Made by a program: the position numbers and the translations under genes
Notes under the pieces: generated by a model
What the model saw: the letters and a program-made list of their open reading frames with translations, nothing else
Database searches by the model: none
Told to the model about the DNA's origin: nothing
NCBI RefSeq assembly: GCF_003369915.1
Contig: NC_046675.1
Coordinates: 30,318,001 to 30,382,000, forward strand
Source of the DNA: Drosophila miranda
Lineage: Eukaryota > Arthropoda > Insecta > Diptera > Drosophilidae
Direction: 5' to 3'
Length of the DNA: 64,000 bases
Shown here: positions 12,301-23,539 of the stretch, piece after piece
Numbering within the stretch: the stretch's first letter is position 1
How the letters are laid out: every line of letters begins with the position of its first letter

Positions 12301-15300
12301 TTTGGTCTAGAAAAAGTATAAATCTATAATACTTTTTAGCAATATCACCTGAGAATTTTTGATCTATATAAAGATCTACACAGAATAGCCGGTTATCTAC
12401 CATTAAATATACATATGTATATTAAAAAAAAATATTTTATGTGTATGAAAACTGTACATCTATGAAGTAGAATCCGTTATCATACTTTTCCTATAAATAG
12501 TGCAACGAAGTACTGTAATTCTGCTGACAGATTTATCATACACGCACTGCTCATTTCTCAAGCCACCAAACTTCCTAAGAAACACAGAGATACCCCACCT
12601 GGCATAGGGTATACCAAAGCCACAGAGGTGAGAGACAACGACAAATGCACTGCAGGAACAACAACAAAGAATGATCACTTCCACGACGCGACACGACGAC
12701 GACCCTTTGCCCGTTCCGATTGTCGGGGGTTGTTCTTCGGTACCAATAACTCTGTACATTTCTCCCTCTCCCCGCCGTCGGCCCTGCTTCGGCTCGCTTC
12801 TCGGGGTCTGCCTCTGCGCCGGCGCATCGACAGGGAATTCAGTTAGGTTTTGACAGCGGAACGCGTAGGTACAGACTTTGAGAGAGAGAGAGCAACGGGT
12901 AGCAACGGGAAAGCGGGGTATTATTGTAGTGTAGAGAACAGACCACGAATTACAGAAAACAGGAAACAAAAAACACTCAAAATTGAAACGGACAGATTTG
13001 TTAAACAGAAATTAAAAGTTAAAGTTGTGTTTATTTTTAATTATTGAGTTTTTGTTATTGCTAAAAGTTAAACGAAAGTTATTTATGAGACGTTAAACAA
13101 AAACAAACCAAAAAAAAAAACAAAAGAGATTCGTGCAAAGCCATAACAAAGTTAAGCAAAAGACAGCAGCCAGAATGTCCTTCTCCAAGGCCAAGTTGAA
13201 GCGTTTCAATGATGTGGATGTGGCCCTCTGCGCCTCGCCAGCTGCCTTCAACAGCTCTGCTGGTTCCACGGGCAGTGCCACGCCCACAACAGCTGCTGCT
13301 GCCGCCGCAGCCGCCACTGTGGCGGCCAATCCGGCACCGGTGCAGCCGGAGCGCAAGGAGCAGATCGAAAAGTTCTTCAAGGATGCGGTGCGCTTTGCCT
13401 CCAGCTCGAAGGAGGCCAAGGAGTTTGCCATTCCCAAGGAGGACAAAAAGTCCAAGGGTCTGCGTCTGTTCAGGACCCCATCGTTGCCGCAGCGTCTGCG
13501 CTTCCGTCCGGCGCCCAGCCACACGGAGGCACCCGCCAGCGGAGCCTCAACGGCGGCCTCCACGCCCCTGCACTCGGCCACCACGACGCCCGTGAAGGAG
13601 GCCAAGTCCGCCAATCGTCTGAAGGGCAAGGAGGCGCTGCAGCAGGAGATCCGTCACAAGAACGAGCTGATCGAGAGCCAGTTGAGCCAGCTGGATGTCC
13701 TGCGGCGTCATGTGGAGCAGCTGAAGGAGGCGGAGGTGAAGCTGAGGGAGGAGCACGAGCAGGCGGTGGCCAAGACGGAGCAGCTGATCGAGGCCCTGTC
13801 GAGCGAGAACCACTCGCACAAGGAGCGCAACGAGCAGCTGAGCCTGGAGCACACCCAGCTGGTGGAACGCCTGGCCGCCATGGAGCTGGCCCTGCACCAG
13901 CAGCGGGAGGATCACGAGCGCCATGTGGACACGCTGATCGCCGAGAGCGAGGCCCTGCGGCTGGCCAACGAGCAGCTGCAGCAGACCAGCGAGGATCAGA
14001 TGGTCGAGCAGAACCTGCTGAATGTCCAGCTGAGTGCCCTGCAGGCGGATGTGGCCCTGGCCAAGGAGCGGTGCAGCGAGGAGCAGCAGAAGACGGCCCA
14101 GAACATCGAGTTGATCGAGAATCTGCAGAAGAACAATGCCTCGCTGCTGGCCGACGTGTTACAGCTGAAGGAGCAGATCGAGCTGGATGCCCTGGCCTAT
14201 GCCCAGGAGGCCAAGAGCAGCCACTCCGAGCAGGAGTGCCTCCGTGTGGAGCGCAACACTCTGAAGAACGATCTGGCCAACAAGTGCACCCTGATCCGCT
14301 CCCTGCAGGACGAGCTGCTGGACAAGAACTGCGAGATCGATGCCCACTGCGACACCATTCGGCAGCTGTGCCGCGAGCAGGCCCGCCAGACGGAACAGCA
14401 GCAGGCGGTGGCCAAGGTGCAGCAGCAGGTGGAGAACGACATGGAGAGCGCCGTCGAGCGGGAGAAGAGCTACTGGCGGGCGGAGCTGGACAAGCGCCAG
14501 AAGCTGGCCGAGAACGAGCTGATCAAGATCGAGCTGGAGAAGCAGGACGTGATGGTCCTGCTGGAGACCACCAACGACATGCTGCGGCAGCGCGACGAGA
14601 AGCTGCAGAAGTGCGAGGAGCAGCTGCGCAACGGCATCGACTACTACATCCAGCTGAGCGACGCACTGCAGCAGCAGCTGGTCCAGCTGAAGCAGGACAT
14701 GGCCAAGACCATCACCGAGAAGTACAACTACCAGCTGACGCTGACCAACACCCGGTCCACGGTGAACATCCTGATGGAGCGGCTCAAGAAGTCCGATGCC
14801 GATGTGGAGCAGTTCAAGGCGGATCTGGAGTCCGTGCAGCTGGCCAAGGGCGCCCTCGAGCAGAGCTACCTGGGCCTGCAGGCCGATGCGGAGCAGCTGC
14901 GCCAGCAGCTGACCGAATCCCAGGAGGCGCTGAATGCCCTGCGGTCCTCGTCGCAGACGCTGCAGAGCGAGGTATCGTTGAAGGAGTCGATGCTCCATGA
15001 GCTGCTTGCCGGCGAGGCGGAGACCCTGGCCAAATTCAATAAGATTGCTAACTCGTTCCAGGAGCGTATCGACGGCGACGCTCAGATGGCCCACTACTAC
15101 GAGCTGCAGCGCAAGGACGAGACCCGCGAGGCCTACATGGTGGACATGAAGAAGGCCCTGGACGAGTTCGCCACCGTCCTGCAGTTCGCCCAACTGGAGC
15201 TCGACAACAAGGAGCAGATGCTCGTGAAAGTGCGCGAGGAGTGCGAGCAGCTGAAGCTCGAGAACATTGCCCTCAAGTCGAAGCAGCCGGCATCCGTGTC

Positions 15301-16947
15301 GATGCTCACGACGCCCAGCAAGGCCAACAAGCCGAACACCACCGATCTGGAGAAGATCGAGGATCTGCTCATCGACTCGGAGCTGCGGGCCGAGTGCGAC
15401 AAGATCACCTCGTGGCTGCTCAACTCCTCGGAGAAGCGTGTGCGCCAGGACAGCAGCAACGAGATCAGCGAGCTGCTCTCCTGCAAGTCCTCGCCACGCC
15501 CACAGCGCACGCCCAAGGTGGCCACGCCGCACAGCCCGCGCACCCCACGCACCCCACGCACACCACGCACCCCCCGATCCGCGGCCGGCACTCCCAAGAA
15601 GACAGTGCTGTTCCCCGGCAAGGAGAACGTGCCCAGTCCGCCCCAGAAGCAGGTGCTCAAGGCACGAAACATCTAGGCTATCCATCCACCCCCCTCCCTC
15701 CTCACCATCTACCCCTATATTCTATATATCCTATATACGAGTACTATTTCTATTATAAATTATACGTTAGCTAAGATCTGATTCAAAATACATAAACATC
15801 GTTGCATACAACACTAGAACGAGTTCTTTTCCTTCTTTGATTTTGCTGCGTGATGGCATTTTCCCAGGCCGGAAGTAGGCCTGAAGGATGGGGCGGGGGG
15901 GGTTGAAGATGAACCACCCGGATCGACCAGTTGGATAACCATCTTGCGACGCTGATTGCGCACACGTGAGACTTGTGCGCGCGGTGCCAGTCCTGTTCAC
16001 TCGATGGGAACCCCCTGACAGGCACTCACCTCCTCAGGCGGAACGAGGAAACGACGCAACGAAATGTGCAGCTGCGCCTGCGCCCCATCCTCAGGGGTGG
16101 GTTGGCCTAACGTCTTGAGCACGGAACCGAGAAAATACCCATGCACCACCACCACCACCACCACCACCACCACCACCAGCGTTCCATCCATCCCGTCCCT
16201 CCATCGGTAGCCTTGCAAGCTTGGGTTGGTTTTTGGGCCTGGAAAAAAGTGTTTCATTAACTGTGACTTGGGCCTGTTGACTGACGGGGTTTTTCCTCTT
16301 TTTTGCCTTCCCTCAAAAAATCTTTTGGTGCCTGCCAAAGAGAACCTTTTGTCTTGGCCGGAACAATGCTGCGCTGCTTATGACCTTTGACATTTTTCTG
16401 CACTCACAATGCGCCAGGGGCAAGGCAAACGCTACGTACGAGAGTGTGTGTAAGTCTTGCCCAAGTCTTGGATTTATTTATTGTATACCGTACATACAGC
16501 TGTACTTTGAGGCAGCTGCATCCACAATTGACGGGGTTTTTACGGCAGGGCAGAGCAGGGTGCATACGTATGTGTATAAGAAAACATTCTATTGCGCATA
16601 AGTAAATTGAACAGCTTTTGTAGGAAGCATGTAACAATGGATAGGATAGGAGGGAGGGTCGGTGTTGGTCCCGGTGGAAGGAAGTAAATCCAAACCCTGC
16701 GACAAAGACAAGTAGGGAAATGCGCAGATCCCAGGAAAACGTAGATTAAGGATTGTAAAAACTGTACCCTACCTGAGTGAATATTAACTATGGTGTTATT
16801 TCTCTTTACAGTTTTGAACATCTGAAGGCAAAGGACACCAACTTCGAGCAGCGGTACGCCAATCTCGGGAACATCTACTTCAAGCAGGGCGTCACGGAAT
16901 TCAATTGGGACAGCAACGTGGATGATGCGCTCAGCACGGATCATTGA
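9341..16947 (+). CDS. Hs6st: Heparan sulfate 6-O-sulfotransferase (5' end missing)
   Basis: Golgi type II membrane enzyme that transfers sulfate from PAPS to the 6-O position of glucosamine in heparan sulfate, which is needed for FGF and other ligand signalling. Visible exons are 9341-9673, 9740-10288, 10353-10537 and 16812-16947; phases match and the join gives 400 aa to the TGA. The 5'-phosphosulfate binding loop is HIQKTGGTSFGRHL in exon 1, and the 3'-phosphate binding motif is LREPISRYMSEYRH in exon 2. The C-terminal part (FAKNLLFQRF then EHLKAKD) is split by a 6.3-kb intron that contains mira on the same strand. The first visible exon starts in phase 0 after a splice acceptor (VCALSKRAV...), so the short N-terminal exon with the cytoplasmic tail and signal anchor must lie upstream and was not found. 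An Asn-rich stem follows the entry point. Confidence 0.93.
10538..13174. other. Hs6st last intron, part before mira
   Basis: Non-coding sequence with a GT run near 11150-11170, an AT-rich tandem duplication at about 12180-12320, and the presumed promoter and 5'UTR of mira in its last part (A-rich leader with multiple AAAAC tracts at 13090-13130). No extra exon with acceptable splice sites was recognised. Confidence 0.55.
12180..12325. repeat. AT-rich tandem duplication, about 83-bp period
   Basis: The phrase atacagaattatttatc occurs at about 12188 and again at about 12270. In both copies it is followed by an aatataaa stretch and then tctagaaa. Substitutions and a few indels separate the copies. 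It lies inside the Hs6st intron, upstream of mira. Confidence 0.7.
13175..15676 (+). CDS. mira: Miranda, neuroblast asymmetric-division adaptor
   Basis: Intronless ORF of 833 codons from ATG 13175; the upstream in-frame extension has no ATG. Miranda is the coiled-coil cargo adaptor that carries Prospero, Brat and Staufen to the basal cortex of dividing neuroblasts. The N-terminus (MSFSKAKLKRFNDVD) and the basic-hydrophobic membrane-binding motif around residues 91-111 (KKSKGLRLFRTPSLPQRLRF) are characteristic; Ser103 in that motif corresponds to the aPKC site that drives Miranda off the apical cortex. Residues about 155-720 are almost continuous coiled coil rich in E, Q, L and A. The C-terminal cargo-release region contains four to five TPR-type TP repeats (RTPRTPRTPRTPR), likely CDK-type S/T-P sites, and a KEN box in PGKENVPSP, which would suit cell-cycle-controlled degradation (inference). 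An Ala tract at about residues 40-48 is low complexity. The gene lies wholly inside the last Hs6st intron, same strand. Confidence 0.93.
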   Translation: MSFSKAKLKRFNDVDVALCASPAAFNSSAGSTGSATPTTAAAAAAAATVAANPAPVQPERKEQIEKFFKDAVRFASSSKEAKEFAIPKEDKKSKGLRLFRTPSLPQRLRFRPAPSHTEAPASGASTAASTPLHSATTTPVKEAKSANRLKGKEALQQEIRHKNELIESQLSQLDVLRRHVEQLKEAEVKLREEHEQAVAKTEQLIEALSSENHSHKERNEQLSLEHTQLVERLAAMELALHQQREDHERHVDTLIAESEALRLANEQLQQTSEDQMVEQNLLNVQLSALQADVALAKERCSEEQQKTAQNIELIENLQKNNASLLADVLQLKEQIELDALAYAQEAKSSHSEQECLRVERNTLKNDLANKCTLIRSLQDELLDKNCEIDAHCDTIRQLCREQARQTEQQQAVAKVQQQVENDMESAVEREKSYWRAELDKRQKLAENELIKIELEKQDVMVLLETTNDMLRQRDEKLQKCEEQLRNGIDYYIQLSDALQQQLVQLKQDMAKTITEKYNYQLTLTNTRSTVNILMERLKKSDADVEQFKADLESVQLAKGALEQSYLGLQADAEQLRQQLTESQEALNALRSSSQTLQSEVSLKESMLHELLAGEAETLAKFNKIANSFQERIDGDAQMAHYYELQRKDETREAYMVDMKKALDEFATVLQFAQLELDNKEQMLVKVREECEQLKLENIALKSKQPASVSMLTTPSKANKPNTTDLEKIEDLLIDSELRAECDKITSWLLNSSEKRVRQDSSNEISELLSCKSSPRPQRTPKVATPHSPRTPRTPRTPRTPRSAAGTPKKTVLFPGKENVPSPPQKQVLKARNI
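15677..16811. other. mira 3'UTR and remainder of the Hs6st intron
   Basis: Begins with the mira 3'UTR, including TATA-rich sequence at 15718-15770. A (CAC)n run lies at about 16143-16180 and produces false poly-Val or poly-His frames. Ends with the Hs6st acceptor tctctttacag at 16801-16811. No other gene is visible. Confidence 0.55.
16143..16180. repeat. (CAC)n microsatellite
   Basis: About twelve CAC/ACC trinucleotides in the Hs6st intron downstream of mira. Confidence 0.9.
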
Positions 16948-18400
16948 ACTCGAAACCAAATATTAATGTTTAGCCACTAGATTTAGTCAGACACCAACTC
17001 AACCACAAATACAATATAGCAGAGTGAGGAGGAGGCAGCATAGACACTACCGAAGGACTTTACACTAGCGTCTAAGGATAATGTTAAGCCGTTTCGGCTT
17101 GTCTCATCTAAAACAAAAAACATACACACACACAGACACACACACACACATATATGTATCTAAGAGCCCTACAAATAGTAAAGCAAAAATCTCCGTGTGC
17201 GCGTATTATACATTTAAACCTAAGGCTACACTCAGAAATCTATGACCTATAACCGTACATACTCCTTGCTGATAAGTCGCACACACATACCATCGGACGA
17301 ATTGTAAATACTTTTGCATAATGCATAATACGATATAATACCTATATATATTTTATAAATATAAATCGAGTTATGAGCCAGTGGGAGGGCAAACTCGAAT
17401 TACATTTACACTGTCACTGCGCATCGACTACACGCCATAAACTAGATTAAATAATTAGTTTTAGCATAGTGCTCTTTTGTTTTATTGTTATGCCAAGTCT
17501 CTGCAAAGCCAAATCCACACGTAGTCTAAGCGCGTAGTGCTTGGAAAAATGTTCTCGATCCAATGACGCATTTATTTTATTTAACTGCTTAGACAACCCC
17601 CAGACCTCTGTAAATACCGCAGAATACTCTTACAAAAAGGATTCAAAATAAAACAAAAATCAATTTTAACACGAGTAGAGAGGCGCACGTAACTGCTAAT
17701 TTTATACAACTATTGTTTTGCCAAACAATTGGATGGCAAAGTGAGTTGTTAGCTGACATAATTGTTTCAGACAATAATTAATTGGAGATCGACACCAAGC
17801 AAAAATCGATTGATTGAATGCGACATTTGAATAAACAAAGCCAACGAAATACATATACAACAAAGAAAATTGCATAAATCAAAACATAAACAAAAAACAA
17901 CAACATAACCCTGGAAAACCAAATGTAAAATATATTTCAAATATTGATTAATTAATTATGAGGCACGGCGCACAACAGTTGTGCCGTTTTATATAGCTAC
18001 CAGAAGGGAAAATACCATGACATTGAATAATTCAAGCATCAAGCATCTTTCATGTACATTTTCTTTAGCATTTTCACGAATTTGCAGTGAGAGAACCACA
18101 CAATCAGCATAATAACAACAAAGTAAACACCACACATACATGCAGGTCAAATTGAATAAAACAAATGAATCAATAAAATACACAACAGACATATCTATTT
18201 ATTTGCGGGTCACATTTTCAAAATTAGGCCTAATCGTTCGGTTTAAAAAGGCGTTATTCATGTTTCTACATGAATTCTACATCACACTCAGCTCGTTAGC
18301 GCCCCCACCATCTGCGGTACTTAAAAATTATAGCATACTTTCAGTCTGAAGCGAGAATATTGGGGATCCTGCATGAATATATATTCTGAACAAGGACTCC
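16948..18400 (+). other. Hs6st 3'UTR and downstream intergenic DNA
   Basis: Follows the Hs6st stop. Contains (CA)n at about 17122-17152 and an AATAAAA signal near 17647, a plausible end of the long 3'UTR. Beyond that it is A/T-rich with further AATAAA matches (17828, 18155). No ORF of interest. Confidence 0.5.
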
Positions 18401-18683
18401 AACAAATATTTTCCCCCAATCATGGAAAGCCAGATCGGTAGCTGCATAATTTAATTATTGTGGTGCTATTAGCTAAGACCGTAAGGACATACTTTCCCAG
18501 GACATTGCGAATCTAGACAGTAGAATGACATCAAAGTCTGGATTACGAAAATGAGGTAGATTTTTGGCAAATCTAATGATGCGAAAATCTCGAAATGCCA
18601 CGCTCCGCTCGGCCCTTAAATAGTCAAGATATTGACTACACAACTTGCGACCGCTCAAATCATCGAAAACCGGAAATTTTAGG

Positions 18684-18854
18684 TCTGGGATACCAGGCGA
18701 ACAGAAATCAGCAGCAAGCAACTTTAGCGATTGCAAACAAAATATGTTGCATACTTTTGGGGGAACAAAGAATCGAGGGGGGAAAAATAATTTTTCATAA
18801 ACGATTTTTCAGCGACCGACCTTCTGCTGATTTCTGTTCGCCTGGTATCCCAGA
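18684..18854. repeat. Perfect 31-bp inverted repeat, part of a foldback-like element
   Basis: Bases 18684-18714 (starting tctgggataccaggcgaac) are exactly repeated in reverse complement at 18824-18854, with a 109-bp spacer. The surrounding 18.5-18.95 kb also has shorter related pieces (gcgaaaatctcg near 18580 and cgcaaaaatctcg near 18863). This looks like a non-autonomous transposon or the inner part of a composite insertion just upstream of the DINE-1-like element. Confidence 0.75.
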
Positions 18855-18971
18855 TTTAAAAATCGCAAAAATCTCGGTTTTGAGTGCCACCAAATCGAAA
18901 GTGGTTTCTGTTCCTGTAATCGGAACTACAGCCCCTACAGCCATATATATCCGGTTTTCTAAGCTATTTTT

Positions 18972-19525
18972 TATACCCGATACTCAAAATGAGTATTGGG
19001 GTATATTAGATTTGTGGTAAAAGTGGATGTGTGTAACGTCCAGAAGGAATCGTTTCCGACCCCAGAAAGTATATATATTCTTGATCAGCATCAATAGCCG
19101 AGTCGATTGAGCCCTGTCTGTCTGTCCGTCTGTCCGTCCGTCCGTCTGTCCGTCACTATAAAACGTATATCTCAGAATTTCGCCCCACCCCCTTTCGCCC
19201 CCACAAAGGACGAAAGTATGTTGCATCCACAATATTGCACATTTGAGAAAACTAAAAACGCAGAATCATAGATAATGACCATATCTATCAGATTGCTGAA
19301 TCTGGACCAGATCAGATAATTTTTATAGCCAAAAGGAACAAATCAATTTGCACTGGCTTCGCAGCGCCCGACGTCACGCTCAGACTGATTTTCTGTCTCT
19401 CTCGCACGCACTCTTTGTCGTGTCGTTTAATATTAGCTGCGTCTGCCGTCTGACTTAGTATCGGGTATAACAGTAGAGTTGCGGTGTCCGCAGCAACTCA
19501 CAACGTTCCCCCTCGTTTAGATTAG
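18972..19525. mobile_element. DINE-1/INE-1-type Helitron with mini-me core
   Basis: Starts with tatacccgatactcaaaatg and has the matching inverted piece agtatcgggtata at about 19458-19470. Inside is the (TA)n - conserved core - (GTCY)n arrangement of mini-me/DINE-1 elements: gtatatatattc at 19069, the core around gatcagcatcaatagccgag, then alternating GTCT/GTCC repeats at about 19117-19155. Near the 3' end a short hairpin (gttgcgg...ccgcagcaac) followed by gttccccctcg fits a Helitron-type terminus. Non-coding and non-autonomous. The wording of the repeat is close to copies I remember from the obscura group. Confidence 0.75.
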
Positions 19526-20306
19526 ATTTGATTGAAAAAATTTCCCTTTTAAGGATCAAGGATATTTTCCCCAGTCTTTAGCTATCTTCGCCATTCATGG
19601 GCCTATCTGGGCGTGCCATGGCTTCCTGCAATCGGAAAAATATCCTTGATTCGTTCAAGGATCAAATACATTTGAATGCAGCTTTTTTCTTTACGCTTTA
19701 TCAAGGCCACAGAATCCACGATCAGCGCGTGGCATATCTTTTCGGGATAAGAAGAGTTCTGCCAATCGATTGGCACCGAAAGTTATAGTCATAGTTTTAT
19801 AGAATAAAATGGTATAATTGGTATAATAAAACTACTTAATGTGTCTGCCTTCAAATCAAAATCACAAGTTGGGGAACCTTCCGAAGCATCACAGAAGGAA
19901 AAAATCTGATATTCGATCTAAAGATCATCTTCGCCGTGACGTGTGAATCTCGTCATATTAATTATAGCTTCATAATATAAAATATCATTCAATCGGTTCA
20001 ATGATCAATGGAAATTTGTTTCTTGCCCAATTTTAATGACATTAGATAATTTAGATAGCTCTTTCCCATTTCGCAGGCAGCACACGTCATTGATGGTATA
20101 ATAAAAAGAAAACAATGCTAATAATAAGTCGTCACTCAGACTGGTCGCAAAATCTCCGACTAATTTGCACCAATTTGTGGAGACAACTAACCAGTAGAAC
20201 AAACATCGTTTTCCCTTCAGTGATACTCGCATAAAAATATACGATCGATGAAAAATTAGCAGAATCAGTGCGACTACGTTCGCCAAGGTGTCAGCGCGGC
20301 CTGGTC
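19526..20306. other. Non-coding DNA before the first SLC22 gene
   Basis: No coding exon seen. Short AT-rich ORFs only. The last part presumably holds the promoter and 5'UTR of the transporter starting at 20307. Confidence 0.5.
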
Positions 20307-22441
20307 ATGCCGGAATCGGAATCGGAATCGAGTGGTGGTCCAAGCCGACGCAAGTCATCCGTTGCCGTGGACGTTGTGGAGCAGATCCATGGAAGCTTTG
20401 GGCGCTGGCAGTTGCGGACCATACTCCTGATCTTTCTCTGCAAGATTCCCAGTGCCTGGTTCATGGCCTGCATAATCTACACGGCGCCGTATCCCTGGAA
20501 AGGAGAGCTTGTCTGTCGTCCGTCGGACTGGAATGCCAGCGAACCGCTGCCAGCGGATGACAGTCGAATTAACAATCTGTGGCAGGAGGAACGCAGCACA
20601 GATCGCCTTTTCAATGTGGATGTGTGTAACGCCTATGCCCAGACCCTAGCCCGAGGTTTTGTGACTCGTCATGGGCAGGAGTGGAATGCCACTGCCTCGA
20701 AAGACGAGGCATCATCGTCATCGCTTCCCTGTGAACAAGTGGAGCACACAAGGGCATACAAGTCGCTAATCACGGAGTTCGATTTGATTTGCTCGCGTCG
20801 CGTTCTGGTGGCTGTGACGCAATCCTTTCATGCTTTGGGGGCGCTCATTGGCGGTCTAATGGCCTACACGGCTCTGAAACGGTACGTACTTCGGATATTA
20901 CTACAATAGATCGATATTAATGGGTGAAATTCCTCCTCTAGCATCAGTCCGCGACGCCTCATGCTGTTGGGGATGCTGGGCCAGATCTTCTGCGGGAATC
21001 TTACGGGTCTGGTGGACACCTACCAGTTGCACATCTACTTCCGCTGCCTCACGTCCATATTCTGCGCTCTCATGTACACATCGGGGCAGTTTATATGTAA
21101 GTGGAGTTGCTGTCAAAATCAAAAGACCCAAGACACGAACTTACATCTTACCATCTTACATCTTACTCACTTCAGTGAACGACATTACCTCGGGACAGGC
21201 TCGGATTATTGTCATCACTTTGTCGGAGCTGTTCTGGTCTATTGGACTTGTACTGCTTCCTGGGATATCCATATATTTCGATGACTGGAGCTACCTCTAT
21301 GTGGCCATTTCCTCATCCCTCATCGTACTTGTCTGGCTGCATCGCTGGATTGCGGATGCTCCCCGCTGGCTGTTGCGACACCAGCGCGTTGAGGCGGCAC
21401 TGCGCCAGCTGCTGGAGTCGGCCACCTACAACAATCGAAAGGTGCCGCTCACCCTGGATGTTCAGCTCACGGCATACGCCAAAGATCTGGAACTGATGGC
21501 CGAACAGAAGCGCAGCTACTGCCGAATCTGGGATGGCGAGACGAAGCGCAGTCAGCTGATCTACATTCATTGGATCTGGGGCTGTGCCATGGTCCTGTAC
21601 AACATCACTCTCCTGATGATACGAAACCTGGGTGCAGCTCAAGTTCATGTGAACACAGCGGCCTTGGGATTCGCCGAGATGGTGGGCGTCTTTGTGGGTC
21701 TCTACATGATTCTCTACACGCGTCGCCATTGGCGCTGGGCAGGAAATCTGATGATTGCTGCAGGGCTCAGCACCTACCTGGTCTGGCTGCTGCCTGAAAC
21801 TGGTAAGAAATCTGGAATTAAATTAAATAACCCTGCCTAAAATCATTCCTTCTCTGTAACTAGAACGCAACTCACGGCGTGTGGGTCTGGAGCTCATATT
21901 CTGGCTTATATTGAAGCTGGCCAACTCCGCCTCGATAGCCGTGCTGACCACCTGTACGGGGGAAATGGTTTCCAACGAGAATCGAGTCTTGCTGATGCTC
22001 TCGGTGGTGACGTTCAGTCGTTTATGCCTGGTCTTTTGCCCCTTCCTGAGCACCTTGACTGTGATACATCCGCTGGTGCCCATCACCATCATTGCCACCG
22101 TTGGCTGGATCTATGGCCTGGCCTTGAGACGCCTCAACCGTTACTACTGGAACACGGAACAGCCGCACATCAGCCAGGTGCCCACGCCCAACACCTATCG
22201 CCGTCACTCGGAGATGATTCTGCGCCGCTGCAGCTCCGCCAGCACAGAAGTCAGCGGCTTCAGCAACGAGCTGTTGACCAACTTTGAGCGGGATATGGCC
22301 GTCAGTATTGCCGATATCTGGCATATCAATTTCTATCCCATTAATATGTGCGACAGCCTGGCGGAGATGGAATTGCAGAAGAGACCGGGAGAGGTGGAGA
22401 CAATTGATGCCTCAAAATCGCGCAGCTTGGAAACCATTTGA
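20307..22441 (+). CDS. SLC22-family organic cation/carnitine transporter A
   Basis: Four exons, 20307-20881, 20942-21096, 21176-21802 and 21864-22441, giving 644 aa. The upstream in-frame extension has no ATG, so ATG 20307 is the start. The major-facilitator fold is visible: TM1 in RTILLIFLCKIPSAWFMACI, a long extracellular loop with several Cys and N-x-S/T sites, the ISPRR-type loop after TM2, the SGQ...R stretch at the start of exon 3, and the family loop DAPRWLLR after TM6. It likely moves organic cations, carnitine or similar solutes across the plasma membrane; the substrate cannot be read from sequence. The extracellular loop is longer than in the two neighbouring paralogues, and the C-terminal cytoplasmic tail is extended (about 100 residues after the last TM). 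It is the first of three tandem paralogues. D. melanogaster has a comparable cluster (CG16727/CG17751/CG17752, from memory), but one-to-one orthology is not assigned. Confidence 0.9.
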
Positions 22442-23539
22442 GGAGATTTTGGACAGCCTATAAGTAGGCTTTGGAAAAGATACATTTTGGAGGGAGAAGG
22501 ATGTGATGCACGATAAATTATGTCAGGCCTTGATATTATACTAGAAATTACCTTAAAAGTCTAGTGCCAAAATAGAGTCCTTTCTGTATGATAATAAGAG
22601 AATACTATGCTTTAAATTATTTTGTTGCAATAAAAACAATCATAGGAATTAAATGCCAACTAAAACACGCCTTCTTCTATATGTATGTATCTATGTATCT
22701 ACAGATTTCGCCACAAAAATCGAGGCTTGCCTAAAGGTAAAAGTAACCGGTATCAATCAAAATCCGAGCATTTGGCGTCACTGTCTGCTAATTAAATTAT
22801 GAATCTTTCGTTTGTTTCGTTTCAAAAATGTATGAACTCAATTAGCAATCGACGTGATACGAGTTATAACAAATTAAATTAATTTAAACAACAAAATTAT
22901 GATGATCGATGGCACACAGAACATCCTGGAGCAAAAGATCCACTAGGAGTACTCAAAATGGATTTATCAGAAGAGAACGAGAAATTAATGTAGGTCAATC
23001 GCAACTAAAGAAAGAACCCAACAATCGATGTGTCATTGCAAAAAAAAATAGAATAAAACAGCAACACACAGACAATAAAGATTAAAATAGAATCCGCAGA
23101 GGGCAGAACAAGTTGGGGACAAGTACTACCCCACCGACAAGCAGCTGATAACATAAAGAGAAAAAAATAGTATTATTATGGCCCCTAAGCCATAACCCCT
23201 TTAGCGGAGGAGCTCTGGAGAGAGACCCCTTCTTACGGTGTCGCGCCAAGATAATGCCACACTTGATTGCTAAACTCAAACAGAAACCCATACCGTAAAG
23301 AGCACTGAGAGACGAGACGACACTTTATCGATTAGCCTGCTATTTAATAAAATTAAATATTAAATGGGCAAACAAGTTGCGGAAGTGACATGTAACCCTT
23401 GACCACAATTGCTTCTCCGTTACAAAACATAACTATATTTTGAACTTGTAAAATTAAACTACAATACCACAAAAATTGGATAGAAATTTCCAATAAAAAA
23501 AAAGGAAAATATTGAACTCTGTTAATGGGTTTTTATTAT
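22442..23539. other. Intergenic DNA after transporter A
   Basis: Transporter A 3'UTR, with an AATAAA at about 22629, followed by AT-rich sequence. Nothing coding is recognised apart from the small minus-strand candidate beginning at 23540. Confidence 0.5.

Noticed and set aside
14071-15000. 309-codon plus-strand frame inside mira
   Set aside because: Overlaps mira in another frame. Its Ala/Gly/Arg-rich composition is the expected out-of-frame reading of GC-rich third positions.
14159-15685. Long minus-strand open frame (508 codons) opposite mira
   Set aside because: It is the antisense shadow of a GC-rich coiled-coil gene (Leu/Gln-rich mirror of GAG/CTG codons), with no splice sites, promoter or domain of its own.
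15997-16338. Minus-strand ORF with a poly-Val run
   Set aside because: The run is translation of the (CAC)n microsatellite. No ATG context or conservation sign.
19100-19160. GTCTGTCC repeat as a possible CRISPR-like or satellite array
   Set aside because: It is the (GTCY)n tail of a mini-me/DINE-1 element. No regular spacers, and CRISPR arrays are not expected in a fly genome.
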